Source: Aggregatilineales bacterium (GTDB taxonomy: Bacteria; Chloroflexota; Anaerolineae; Aggregatilineales; Phototrophicaceae). Taken from it: DNA of 64,000 bases. Position 1 is the first letter of the stretch. Every line of letters starts with the position of its first letter. Below the pieces are notes generated by a model, which saw only the letters and a program-made list of their open reading frames with translations, did no database searches and was not told where the DNA came from. The stretch spans positions 62,001-126,000 of the forward strand of contig JAUQWZ010000024.1 in assembly GCA_030834905.1 (NCBI GenBank). The letters are read 5' to 3'. Of this stretch, positions 55,779-63,845 are shown in pieces. The position numbers and the translations under genes were made by a program.

Positions 55779-55806
55779 CTGCCGTAAATTACGTAAATTC
55801 GCCCGC
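55779..55806. repeat. 28-bp repeat, right copy (family E)
   Basis: CTGCCGTAAATTACGTAAATTCGCCCGC, 1.59 kb from the left copy and in direct orientation. Confidence 0.7.
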
Positions 55807-55888
55807 GCCAGCCGCGGCATTTACGCTCTTTTCTCGTCCTTCAGCGCACAATAAGAGTAGCGTTCTCAATCGAGAAAGAAGCTGACGC

Positions 55889-56557
55889 ATGAAGAGAATG
55901 TTGCGACCATTTATTCTGTTTTCGCTCACCCTACTGGTTCTGACGTTTGCTATCGCTTTTCCGGCTTCGGCGCAGGTCGAACACGTCTGTTATACCTCGG
56001 GTATGGATTTCATTCCCCCGTTTATGACCATCCGCAGCGTCGTTTATGACCCTGACAGCGGCGCCGTCTATTTCGACCGCACTGTGACCGGCAGACCTGA
56101 TGAATTTACCAGTGGTATGCTGCTGATACTGGTTCCGATAACTGCCCGTGAAGATATTTATCTGAATGACTTTGGTCCGATAGTTTTCTATGCCGCCGAT
56201 GCGATGTGGCACATGCCTTTACACGACTGCGTTGGTGGGCGTATTGGCGATGGACGTGTGAACGATGGCGCTGATCAACTGGGCGCGCCGCTGGCAGCGT
56301 ACTGTACGAGTGGGGGTATCGAAGTGTGGGATATCGATACTAGCGCCCAGGGGACGCTGGGCTTTACCGCCGCCGCAGATGAGATCGATGCGGGATTGAG
56401 CGAAGCTGCTGCCAGCGGGTTGCCAACCCTGATCGCCAGCGGGCTAGGCAACAGCCTGTACGCCACCCCACACGGCAACCTCGCCCTGATAGGTCCTGAT
56501 CTGCGCGAGCCGGACAAGACTTACCATTTCGAGTTTCCGGGCAGCCGCTGCGGGTAG
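55889..56557 (+). CDS. Secreted protein of unknown function
   Basis: 222 aa with a clear signal peptide (RPFILFSLTLLVLTFAIAFP, cleavage near ASAQV). Mature part has Cys residues at positions compatible with disulphides (HVCYTSG, HDCVGG, YCTSGG, SRCG). No motif or family recognised. Confidence 0.72.
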   Translation: MKRMLRPFILFSLTLLVLTFAIAFPASAQVEHVCYTSGMDFIPPFMTIRSVVYDPDSGAVYFDRTVTGRPDEFTSGMLLILVPITAREDIYLNDFGPIVFYAADAMWHMPLHDCVGGRIGDGRVNDGADQLGAPLAAYCTSGGIEVWDIDTSAQGTLGFTAAADEIDAGLSEAAASGLPTLIASGLGNSLYATPHGNLALIGPDLREPDKTYHFEFPGSRCG

Positions 56558-56568
56558 ACCGCGAAAAG

Positions 56569-56650
56569 AGTTAACGCAAAGACGCAGAGGAAAAAGAAAG
56601 TCGCAAAGGGAGTTCAGCATTTTCCTTGCGTCTTTGCGACCTTACGGTAA
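56569..56650. repeat. TAACGCAAAGACGCA inverted repeat
   Basis: TTAACGCAAAGACGCAGAGG (about 56569-56588) and CCTTGCGTCTTTGCGACCTTA (about 56625-56646) form an imperfect hairpin just before the T-box promoter. It resembles a dispersed repeat and could act as a terminator or structural mRNA end. Confidence 0.5.
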
Positions 56651-56673
56651 TGCCTTTTTTCAGATCAGCCTAC

Positions 56674-56702
56674 TTGACAGCCAAATCAAATCTCGTTACG
56701 CT
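56674..56702 (+). promoter_or_regulatory. Promoter of the trp leader
   Basis: TTGACA (56674-56679) with TACGCT (56697-56702) at 17-bp spacing. The -35 is perfect; the -10 is weak (three matches). Confidence 0.55.
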
Positions 56703-56724
56703 ATGGAGCGTAGTGTAATTCCAT

Positions 56725-57022
56725 ACATACAACAACGTTGATCTGGACGAGTACACATCACAGCGATGTCCCAGAGAGCCGCCGGTAGCTGGGAAGGTGG
56801 CACAAGCGCGGGTGTCGAATGGACCAGGGAGTTGCAAGGGCAAAGCGCCATCCGGCGTGTGTAGCCCGCGCCGGGATGCGCACCCGTTATCACAGCAAAG
56901 AGTATCGGTAGATGATCGCCCGTACTCGGATTAGAGCGACAGTGAACAGGTTTACCTGATCGCTGTAACCAAGGTGGCACCACGGGAACCCCACTCGTCC
57001 TTGAATGACGATGGGGTTTTTT
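56725..57022 (+). promoter_or_regulatory. Tryptophan T-box riboswitch
   Basis: A leader that senses uncharged tRNA-Trp by codon-anticodon pairing. Stem I carries the AGAGAG motif (56773-56778) and the specifier TGG at 56820-56822 in CGAATGGACC. The T-box core is AAGGTGGCACCACGGG (56971-56986), containing the tRNA acceptor-pairing region. The terminator is AACCCCA (56987-56993) with TGGGGTT (57012-57018) and TTTT. The antiterminator would use the T-box core. Sits directly before trpE. Confidence 0.88.
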
Positions 57023-57048
57023 GTTGGCTGTTACAAGGACAGATCATC

Positions 57049-58560
57049 ATGGTGTTGACCGCGATACGAACCGATGTAATGCCCGAACGAGCCGAAGTGC
57101 TGCGGCTGTTTGAACAGGGCGATCTCGTGCCGGTGTACCGCACGCTGCTGGCTGACCTGGAGACGCCGGTTTCGGTCTACATGAAGCTGGCGCAGACCGG
57201 GAATGTCTCGTTCCTGCTGGAGAGCGTCGAAGGCGGAGAGCAGGTCGGGCGCTATTCCTTCCTCGGCGTGAACCCCAAGGGCGTAATCACCGTCAAACAG
57301 AATGTGGTCACGCAGACGCTGGACGGTCAGACGACCACGCGCGAACTCGCGCCGGGCGAAGACCCGCTGGTGGCGATTGAAACCGAGTTCAAACGCTATC
57401 GTCCGGTGCAGCTTGAAGGGCTGCCGCGCTTTGTCGGTGGGGCGGTTGGCTTCCTCGCCTATGACGTGGTGCGCAGCTTCGAGCGCCTGCCGGACACGAC
57501 GACTGACGATCTGAACGTGCCGGACATCGCCTTCATGATCATCGACACGCTGGTGATCTTCGACCACGCCAAGCATCAGCTTACGGTGCTGGCGAACGCC
57601 CATAATCAGGGCGACCCCGACGCGGCTTACGACGACGCGCTGGAGCGGATCGAGGCAGCAGTCGGCGCGCTGCGCCAGCCGCTGCCGCTGCTGGATGACG
57701 CGCCAGGACAAAGCAGCGACGAGCCGATGCGCTCCAATGTAACCCAGGAACAGTTCGAGGCGAACGTCGAAAAGGCGAAGGAATATATCGCCGCTGGCGA
57801 CGCCTTCCAGATCGTGCTGTCGCAGCGCTTCAGCCGCCGGACGACCGCCGCGCCGCTGACGATTTACCGCGCGCTGCGGGCAACCAACCCTTCGCCCTAC
57901 ATGTTTTTTCTGCGCTTCAGCGACGATTTCATCCTGATCGGCGCGTCACCGGAAATGATGGTACGGCTGGAAGATGGCATCGCCACCAACCGCCCGATTG
58001 CCGGATCAAGCCCGCGCGGGATCGATCAGGAAGACGATAAACGGCTTGAGCAGGCAATGCTGGCTGACCCGAAAGAACGCGCCGAACATATCATGCTGGT
58101 CGATCTTGGGCGCAATGATCTCGGTCGGGTGTGCGAGTATGGCAGCGTCAAAGTGACCGATCTGATGTACATCGAACGCTATTCGCAAATCATGCACATC
58201 GTCAGCAACGTGCAGGGCAGGCTGCGTCCGGGCATGACGGCGTTTGACCTGCTGCGGGCGACTTTTCCGGCGGGGACGCTCAGCGGCGCTCCGAAAGTGC
58301 GGGCGATGGAGATTATCGAGGAACTGGAAGACACGCGGCGCGGCACTTACGGCGGCGCGGTCGGCTATTTCAGCTTTGATGGCTCGATGGATACCTGCAT
58401 CACCATTCGGGCGGCGCTGATGCAGGGCGACATGCTCTACGTTCAGGCGGGCGCGGGTCTGGTGGCAGACAGCGTGCCAGCGACTGAATATCAGGAGTCG
58501 ATCAACAAGGCGAAGGCAATGATGGTCGCTATCCGGCGGGCGGAGCAGGGCTTGTCATGA
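57049..58560 (+). CDS. trpE: Anthranilate synthase component I
   Basis: 503 aa from ATG 57049 (AAGGA upstream; the frame extends into the T-box but those codons are leader). Converts chorismate to anthranilate with TrpG providing ammonia. Landmarks: Trp-feedback LLES near VSFLLESVEGGEQ, GGAVGFLAYDVVRSFER, FEANVEKAKEYIAAGDAFQI, FPAGTLSGAPKVRAMEIIEE, YGGAVGYFSFDG and YVQAGAGLVADS. The LLES segment suggests feedback inhibition by tryptophan in addition to T-box control. It overlaps the next gene by ATGA. Confidence 0.95.
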   Translation: MVLTAIRTDVMPERAEVLRLFEQGDLVPVYRTLLADLETPVSVYMKLAQTGNVSFLLESVEGGEQVGRYSFLGVNPKGVITVKQNVVTQTLDGQTTTRELAPGEDPLVAIETEFKRYRPVQLEGLPRFVGGAVGFLAYDVVRSFERLPDTTTDDLNVPDIAFMIIDTLVIFDHAKHQLTVLANAHNQGDPDAAYDDALERIEAAVGALRQPLPLLDDAPGQSSDEPMRSNVTQEQFEANVEKAKEYIAAGDAFQIVLSQRFSRRTTAAPLTIYRALRATNPSPYMFFLRFSDDFILIGASPEMMVRLEDGIATNRPIAGSSPRGIDQEDDKRLEQAMLADPKERAEHIMLVDLGRNDLGRVCEYGSVKVTDLMYIERYSQIMHIVSNVQGRLRPGMTAFDLLRATFPAGTLSGAPKVRAMEIIEELEDTRRGTYGGAVGYFSFDGSMDTCITIRAALMQGDMLYVQAGAGLVADSVPATEYQESINKAKAMMVAIRRAEQGLS

Positions 58561-59279
58561 CGTTCGAGACGCCTCACTACCTGCAAATCGAGAAAGTGGT
58601 GCTGCTTGGGCGCGCCTTCGACGAATACTGCCGCATGTTCGCGCTCGATTTGGCTGAACTGCGTCAGGAGATCATTCTCGACGCGGGATCGGGCGTCAGT
58701 TCGTTCTGTGCTGAGGGGACTGCGCTGGGTTGCAACATCACAGCGGCGGACGTGATTTATAGCTATCCGGCGGACGAAATTGCCCGCAAGTGCGCGTTCG
58801 ATCTGGAAGATGTGATGGCGAAGCTGCCCGCGATTGCCGACCTGTATGTATGGGATGAATTCCCGACGGTCGAAGCGCTGACCCAGCAGCGCCAGCGGGC
58901 ATACCGCGCTTTTCTGCCGGATTACGAACAACACGGGCAAAGCCGCTACAAACCGACGATCTATCCACATTCTGCCTTTGAGACTGACGCCTTTACGCTG
59001 ACGGTGAGTTCGCACCTGCTGTTCCTGTACGAAGACCAGCTCAACTATGCTTTCCACCGTGACACCTTGAAGGAACTGCTGCGGGTCACGTCAGGAGAGG
59101 TGCGGATTTTCCCGATTGCTAATCTGAAGGGCAAGCGCTGTGTCTACGTCGATCAACTGATGGCAGATGAAGTCTTCGGTGATTATGAGTTTGAGATCGT
59201 GCGTGTGAATTATGAGTTTCTCAAAAACGCTAACCAGATGCTGCGCGTTTTTACGAGAGATTCTCAACTCAGACAGTAG
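58557..59279 (+). CDS. Methyltransferase-like protein embedded in the trp operon
   Basis: 240 aa, starting in the ATGA overlap with trpE. The segment EIILDAGSGVSSFCAEGTALG looks like a class I SAM-binding motif I, and later FHRDTLKELLRVTSGEVRIF resembles the motif-post-I to strand 6 region of small-molecule methyltransferases. Some motifs are weak, so it may have lost or changed activity. I do not recognise a close family and know of no trp-pathway role for such a protein. It is followed within 8 nt by the phosphatase-fold gene. Confidence 0.7.
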   Translation: MTFETPHYLQIEKVVLLGRAFDEYCRMFALDLAELRQEIILDAGSGVSSFCAEGTALGCNITAADVIYSYPADEIARKCAFDLEDVMAKLPAIADLYVWDEFPTVEALTQQRQRAYRAFLPDYEQHGQSRYKPTIYPHSAFETDAFTLTVSSHLLFLYEDQLNYAFHRDTLKELLRVTSGEVRIFPIANLKGKRCVYVDQLMADEVFGDYEFEIVRVNYEFLKNANQMLRVFTRDSQLRQ

Positions 59280-59287
59280 GAGAGAAT

Positions 59288-59947
59288 ATGACGGTCAAGC
59301 GAGTGATATTGATACGTCCCGCTGAAACCGAGTGGAACCGCAGCGGGCGCTGGCAGGGATGGGTAGCTGCTCCGTTGAGCGTTCACGGGCGGCGGCAGGC
59401 GCAGGCGCTGGCGAATTTCGTGCGCAACATCGGCATGAGCGCCCTGTACGCCAGCGATCTCGTCCGGGCGGCTGAAACGGCGGATTGTCTGGCGGAACAG
59501 CTCGGCTACGCGCCAGCGTTGGATGCCCGGCTGCGCGAACGCAACATCGGTCTGTGGCAGGGGCTGACGCTGGACGAAATGCGGGCGTGGTATGCCGACG
59601 ACTATGCCAGGCTGCTGGAAGACCCGGATGGCTACCGCGTCGAAGGGGGCGAATCGCGATCCGACGTGCGCCAGCGCATCCGGGCGGCGTTTGACGAGAT
59701 TACCGCTAAAGAACAGGGCGAGACGATTGGGCTGATCTCGCACACGACCGCGCTCAAAGTCCTGCTGGAAGATCTGCTGCCGGAGATAGATTCGCAGGCA
59801 CTGTCGCTTGAGAATACATCGGTGACGACGATTCGGCGCAGCGGCGACGGTTGGGAACTGGTCGCCGGAGACGATATCGCGCATCTGGAAGGACTCGAAA
59901 CGAAGGCTCTGCCCGAACTGGAGGATAGTGATGATTCTGGTGATTGA
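59288..59947 (+). CDS. Histidine-phosphatase-fold protein with Pro in place of the catalytic His
   Basis: 219 aa, AGGAGAG upstream. The fold is that of phosphoglycerate mutase-like phosphatases: LSVHGRRQAQALANFV, LYASDLVRAAETADCLAEQL, LRERNIGLWQGLTLDEM and SHTTALKVLL all match. But the signature RHGET reads RPAET (residues 10-14: CGT CCC GCT GAA ACC), so the phosphorylated His is Pro11. It should be catalytically inactive as a phosphatase and may serve a binding or structural role. The 3' end overlaps trpG by 20 nt. Presence between trp genes is unexplained. Confidence 0.88.
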   Translation: MTVKRVILIRPAETEWNRSGRWQGWVAAPLSVHGRRQAQALANFVRNIGMSALYASDLVRAAETADCLAEQLGYAPALDARLRERNIGLWQGLTLDEMRAWYADDYARLLEDPDGYRVEGGESRSDVRQRIRAAFDEITAKEQGETIGLISHTTALKVLLEDLLPEIDSQALSLENTSVTTIRRSGDGWELVAGDDIAHLEGLETKALPELEDSDDSGD

Positions 59948-60512
59948 TAACTACGACAGCTTTACCTACAACCTGGTGCAGCTTCTGGGCGAGATGGGCG
60001 GGGAACTGCAAGTTATTCGCAACGATCAAACGACGCTGCCCGAGGTTCGCGCTCTGAATCCATCCCATATCGTCATCTCGCCGGGACCCGGCACGCCGGA
60101 TGACGCCGGTATCTCGCAGGAACTTCTGCGCGAGATGGGCGCGACGACGCCGGTGCTGGGCGTGTGTCTGGGACACCAGTGCATCGGGCAGGTGTACGGC
60201 GGCGTGGTGCGGCGCAATGAACGCCTGATGCACGGCAAGACGAGCATGATCTACCACCGCGAAGACCCGATGTTCACCGGCGTGCCCAGCCCATTTGAAG
60301 CCACGCGCTACCACAGCCTGATTGTCGAAGAAGTCACGCTGCCAGACGTGCTGAAGGTGACCGCCTTCACCGAAGAAGGCGAGATCATGGGCGTGCGCCA
60401 CAAGCAGTATCCGGTCTACGGCGTGCAGTTTCACCCGGAAAGCATCCTCACCACCTATGGCACGCGCCTTCTGCGCAATTTCCTTGAGGTGAAAGTGCCA
60501 GTTACGGCATGA
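59928..60512 (+). CDS. trpG: Anthranilate synthase component II (glutamine amidotransferase)
   Basis: 194 aa. Supplies ammonia to TrpE. Class I glutamine amidotransferase: ILVIDNYDSFTYNLVQLLGE, SPGPGTPDDAGIS, nucleophile Cys in GVCLGHQCIG, and HPESI with the His-Glu of the triad. It may serve para-aminobenzoate synthesis as well, as many single TrpG/PabA proteins do. Overlaps the preceding gene by 20 nt. Confidence 0.95.
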   Translation: MMILVIDNYDSFTYNLVQLLGEMGGELQVIRNDQTTLPEVRALNPSHIVISPGPGTPDDAGISQELLREMGATTPVLGVCLGHQCIGQVYGGVVRRNERLMHGKTSMIYHREDPMFTGVPSPFEATRYHSLIVEEVTLPDVLKVTAFTEEGEIMGVRHKQYPVYGVQFHPESILTTYGTRLLRNFLEVKVPVTA

Positions 60513-60590
60513 AGTGGAAAGTGAAAAGTCAAAAGTGAATAATGGGTCGTACTACTTTCCACTTTTAACTTTCAACTTTTCACTCAACAT
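60513..60590. repeat. Heptad hairpin between trpG and trpD
   Basis: GAAGTGGAAAGTGAAAAGTC on the left and ACTTTCCACTTTTAACTTTC on the right form an inverted heptad pair of the same family as 31179 and 47830. It lies inside the trp operon mRNA. Confidence 0.7.
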
Positions 60591-60618
60591 AACGCACAGT
60601 TTTTGAGGCGAGGCGATT

Positions 60619-61662
60619 ATGGATATTCAACGCGCGATAGATGTATTGAGCCGCTACGGTCACTTGCAGCACGAAGAAGCCGAAGCGGTCATGAACCAGA
60701 TCATGGGTGGCAGCGCCAGCGACGCGCAGATCGGCGCTTATCTGATGGCGCTGCGCATGAAGGGCGAGACGCAGGACGAGATCGTTGGCAGCGCCCGCGC
60801 CATGCGCGCCAACGCTCATCGCGTGCCGACCACCATTGACGGCGCGATGCTGCTGGATACCTGCGGCACCGGTGGCGATAAAAGCGGCACTTTCAACATC
60901 AGCACGACGGTGGCATTTGTCGCGGCGGGCGCGGGCTTGAAAGTTGCTAAACACGGCAACCGCGCCGCCAGCAGCAAGTGCGGCAGCGCCGACGTGCTCG
61001 GTCAGCTTGGGCTGAACCTTGACCTGACGGCGGAGCAGGTAGGGCAGTGTCTGGATGAAGTGGGCATTGGCTTCCTGTTTGCCGCCAGGCTGCACCCGGC
61101 GATGAAACACGCTATCGGTCCCCGCCGCGAACTGGCGGTGCGGACGATTTTCAACATTCTGGGACCGCTGACCAACCCGGCGGGCGCGCGGCGGCAGTTG
61201 ATGGGCGTTTTCACCGCCGACCTGACCGATATGCTGGCGCACGTGCTGGGCGAACTCGGCTCGCTCTCGGCGCTGGTGGTCAGCGGCTACGGCGGCATTG
61301 ACGAACTGACGACCACCGGACCCAATCACATCAGCCACTACAAGGATGGGTGGGTCGAGACATACACGCTTGACCCGACCGACTATGGCTTTCGGGGCGC
61401 GCACATCTCCGACCTGTTAGGCGGTGACGCGCAGGAGAACGGCATCATCTTGCGCGGCGTGCTGAGCCGCGAGATTCAGGACGCGCGGCGCGACGTGGTG
61501 CTGCTCAATGCTGGCGCGGCGCTGGTCGCCGGTGGGCTGGTGGAGACGGTCGCCGATGGCATCGCTCTGGCAACTGAGGTGCTGGACAGCGGCGCGGCGC
61601 TGGACAAACTCGACGCGCTGATCGCTTGCAGCCAGCGGATCGGGCAAACTGCGGTTGCCTGA
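60619..61662 (+). CDS. trpD: Anthranilate phosphoribosyltransferase
   Basis: 347 aa. It transfers a phosphoribosyl group from PRPP to anthranilate. Landmarks: CGTGGDKSGTFNISTT, VAKHGNRAASSKCGSADVL, and HPAMKHAIGPRRELAVRTIF with NILGPLTNPA. The start has GAGGCGA upstream. It is separated from trpG by a heptad-rich hairpin and from trpC by family A palindromes. Confidence 0.96.
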   Translation: MDIQRAIDVLSRYGHLQHEEAEAVMNQIMGGSASDAQIGAYLMALRMKGETQDEIVGSARAMRANAHRVPTTIDGAMLLDTCGTGGDKSGTFNISTTVAFVAAGAGLKVAKHGNRAASSKCGSADVLGQLGLNLDLTAEQVGQCLDEVGIGFLFAARLHPAMKHAIGPRRELAVRTIFNILGPLTNPAGARRQLMGVFTADLTDMLAHVLGELGSLSALVVSGYGGIDELTTTGPNHISHYKDGWVETYTLDPTDYGFRGAHISDLLGGDAQENGIILRGVLSREIQDARRDVVLLNAGAALVAGGLVETVADGIALATEVLDSGAALDKLDALIACSQRIGQTAVA

Positions 61663-61757
61663 GAATAAAGAAAGTAAGAGAAGTAAGGAAAGTAGAAAAA
61701 GTAAAAGAAGCAAGAAAACTGACGTTTGGCTGCGATGTGGACAAGACTGAAAATATA

Positions 61758-61779
61758 GGAACACGACATTGTCGTGTCC
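61758..61779. repeat. GGACACGACA palindrome (family A), first of two before trpC
   Basis: GGAACACGACATTGTCGTGTCC, with one extra A relative to the others. Confidence 0.75.
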
Positions 61780-61798
61780 GTTCAGGGATGGTGCTGTC

Positions 61799-61820
61799 GG
61801 ACACGATACCGTCGTGTCCC
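61799..61820. repeat. GGACACGATA palindrome (family A), second of two before trpC
   Basis: GGACACGATACCGTCGTGTCCC. Two adjacent copies between trpD and trpC, 19 nt apart. Confidence 0.75.
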
Positions 61821-61848
61821 TACTTCTGGCGAAGAAGCAAGGATGTTC

Positions 61849-62679
61849 ATGACAGGGTACGTAAAGACGGACACGGTGCTGGATCGCATTCTGGCGGCGA
61901 AGACGGACAGCCTTCAGCGTGTCTATGCCAGCTTCGACGGCAAGCCCGAAGCATGGGATCGGCTGGTGGGCGCTGCCGAAGCTGCGCCCGCCCCGCGTGA
62001 TTTTGTCGCGGCGCTGCGCCGCCAACATCACGTCGCGCTGATCGCCGAAGTGAAACACGCCTCGCCCAGCAAGGGCGTGCTTATTGAGCCGTTCGATCCG
62101 GTGGGACTGGGCGGCATTTACGCCGAGTCGGGCGCGGCGGCGATTTCGGTGCTGACCGACGAACCGTTCTTTCAAGGGCATCTCGACGATATGCGCGCGG
62201 TGCGGCAGGCGGTGGCTGTGCCGGTGCTGCGTAAGGATTTCATCATCGATCCGTATCAGGTCTACGAGGGGCGAGCGGCGGGCGCGGACGCCATGCTGTT
62301 GATTGTGGCAGCGCTCACCGACAGCCAGCTTGCTGACCTGCACGCGCTGATTACGGGGCTGGGCATGGCGGCGCTGGTGGAAGCCCACAACGAAGCCGAG
62401 ATGCAGCGGGCGCTGAAACTGGGCGCGAAGCTGATCGGCGTCAATAACCGCGATCTGAAGACGTTCCGCGAAGACCTGCAAACGACCGCCAGGCTGGTCA
62501 AACTTGCGCCGTCTGACGTGACGCTGGTGGCAGAAAGCGCCATCCGCAGCGCCGAGGACGTGCTGCGCATGGGGCAGCTTGGGGCGCGCGCGGTGCTGGT
62601 TGGCGAAGGGTTGGTGAAAGCGGACAATATCGCCCTACAGGCGCGATCCTTCAGCAGCCAACCGCGAGGTGAATCATGA
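61849..62679 (+). CDS. trpC: Indole-3-glycerol phosphate synthase
   Basis: 276 aa from ATG 61849 (AGGA 6-9 nt upstream; an earlier ATG at 61843 and a far longer upstream frame through the palindromes are less likely). Closes the indole ring. Landmarks: AEVKHASPSKGVL, GLGGIYAESGAAAISVLTDE, VLRKDFIIDPYQVYE, GVNNRDLKTF and AESAIRSAEDVLRM. The catalytic Lys, Glu and Lys positions (EVKHASP, RKD) are kept. Its stop overlaps trpF by 4 nt. Confidence 0.96.
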   Translation: MTGYVKTDTVLDRILAAKTDSLQRVYASFDGKPEAWDRLVGAAEAAPAPRDFVAALRRQHHVALIAEVKHASPSKGVLIEPFDPVGLGGIYAESGAAAISVLTDEPFFQGHLDDMRAVRQAVAVPVLRKDFIIDPYQVYEGRAAGADAMLLIVAALTDSQLADLHALITGLGMAALVEAHNEAEMQRALKLGAKLIGVNNRDLKTFREDLQTTARLVKLAPSDVTLVAESAIRSAEDVLRMGQLGARAVLVGEGLVKADNIALQARSFSSQPRGES

Positions 62680-63338
62680 CCAGAGTCAAAATATGCGGCA
62701 TTACGTCGCTCGAAGACGGGCTGGCGGCGGCGCAAGCCGGAGCCGATATGCTGGGCTTGAACTTCTACCGGCGCAGCCCGCGCTTTATTGAGTCAGACGC
62801 GGCGGCGGCATTGTGCGCGGCATTACGCTCGGAACTGGGCGCGGACTGCCCAACTCTGATCGGATTGTTCGTCAACGAAATCGTCGGGCGGATATCGATC
62901 ACGATGGGCAAAGTTGGGCTGAAGTTCGTGCAGTTAAGCGGCGACGAAAGCGGCGAAATGGTGCGGGAACTGAAAGGCACTGGCTACAAAGCCATTCGCC
63001 CACGCAGCAAAGCTGAAGCGCTGGACGATGCCGCCTATTTCACCGAGTTCGCGCCGACCGACGAGCGCGTTCCGTCGCTGCTGCTGGACGCCTATCATCC
63101 TGATTTGTACGGCGGGACAGGCGAACAGGCGAGTATCGAAGTAGCGCTGGCGGTAACAGCGGCGGTGCCGCGCCTGATGCTGGCGGGCGGCTTGAAGCCA
63201 GAAAACGTTGGTGGCATTGTGCGCCAGGCGCAGCCCTGGGGCGTAGACGTAGCAAGCGGCGTCGAGTTTGACGGACAGCCGGGCAGGAAAGACGCGATGA
63301 AAATGCGCGATTTCGTGCAGGCGGCGAAAGCAGGCTGA
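62676..63338 (+). CDS. trpF: Phosphoribosylanthranilate isomerase
   Basis: 220 aa. Amadori rearrangement step. General base Cys in VKICGITSLEDG (KICGIT) and general acid Asp in LLLDAYHPDLYGGTGEQ; the final phosphate-binding region shows LAGGLKPENVGGIV. Start in the ATGA overlap with trpC. Confidence 0.96.
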   Translation: MTRVKICGITSLEDGLAAAQAGADMLGLNFYRRSPRFIESDAAAALCAALRSELGADCPTLIGLFVNEIVGRISITMGKVGLKFVQLSGDESGEMVRELKGTGYKAIRPRSKAEALDDAAYFTEFAPTDERVPSLLLDAYHPDLYGGTGEQASIEVALAVTAAVPRLMLAGGLKPENVGGIVRQAQPWGVDVASGVEFDGQPGRKDAMKMRDFVQAAKAG

Positions 63339-63434
63339 CGCGGAAAAGCGGCGGGCGCTTTCCGTTACATTAATGTGAAATCGCGATGACGGTTAGTAGG
63401 CTGTATGCAGCGGAAAGTAAAGACAGGATATAAC

Positions 63435-63845
63435 ATGGGTTACACCTATTATCGATTGATGACAATGATACCGCCGGATGCGACAATAACTCTGGGTAAT
63501 GTGACGGATGCGTTGGAACAGCGATTCAGTCTCATTCAATCCCCTCCAGCTATTAATGTTCAAGAGAAGATGTGTACTTTAGATTGGAGCAACTGGCAGT
63601 TTCGTATGTATTGGGAAGATGAGCCGCATGTAGAAGAGGAATCACGCGAGATTGCCAAAAGATTCGCCTCTGGACGTGCAGACACCGAACGGATTGCTTC
63701 ATGCAATCGACGGATTACGACTGCTGCCGATGATGACCCAAATATGGATCACTTCAACCATTACGTATTTGTAATGGAGGTGCTTGAAGCTTTCGAGGGC
63801 ATCTACGTTTTCGATCCAAATGGCGGGAAATTTACCGATGAATGA
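63435..63845 (+). CDS. Unknown small protein between trpF and trpB
   Basis: 136 aa from ATG 63435 (AAAGACAGG upstream; an earlier ATG at 63405 adds 10 residues). Rich in aromatic and acidic residues ([20 protein letters not shown], then [19 protein letters not shown]). Base composition is visibly more AT-rich than the neighbours, a hint of recent acquisition. No motif recognised. The stop region ATGAATGA overlaps the start of trpB by 8 nt, so it is coupled to trpB translation. Confidence 0.72.
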   Translation: MGYTYYRLMTMIPPDATITLGNVTDALEQRFSLIQSPPAINVQEKMCTLDWSNWQFRMYWEDEPHVEEESREIAKRFASGRADTERIASCNRRITTAADDDPNMDHFNHYVFVMEVLEAFEGIYVFDPNGGKFTDE

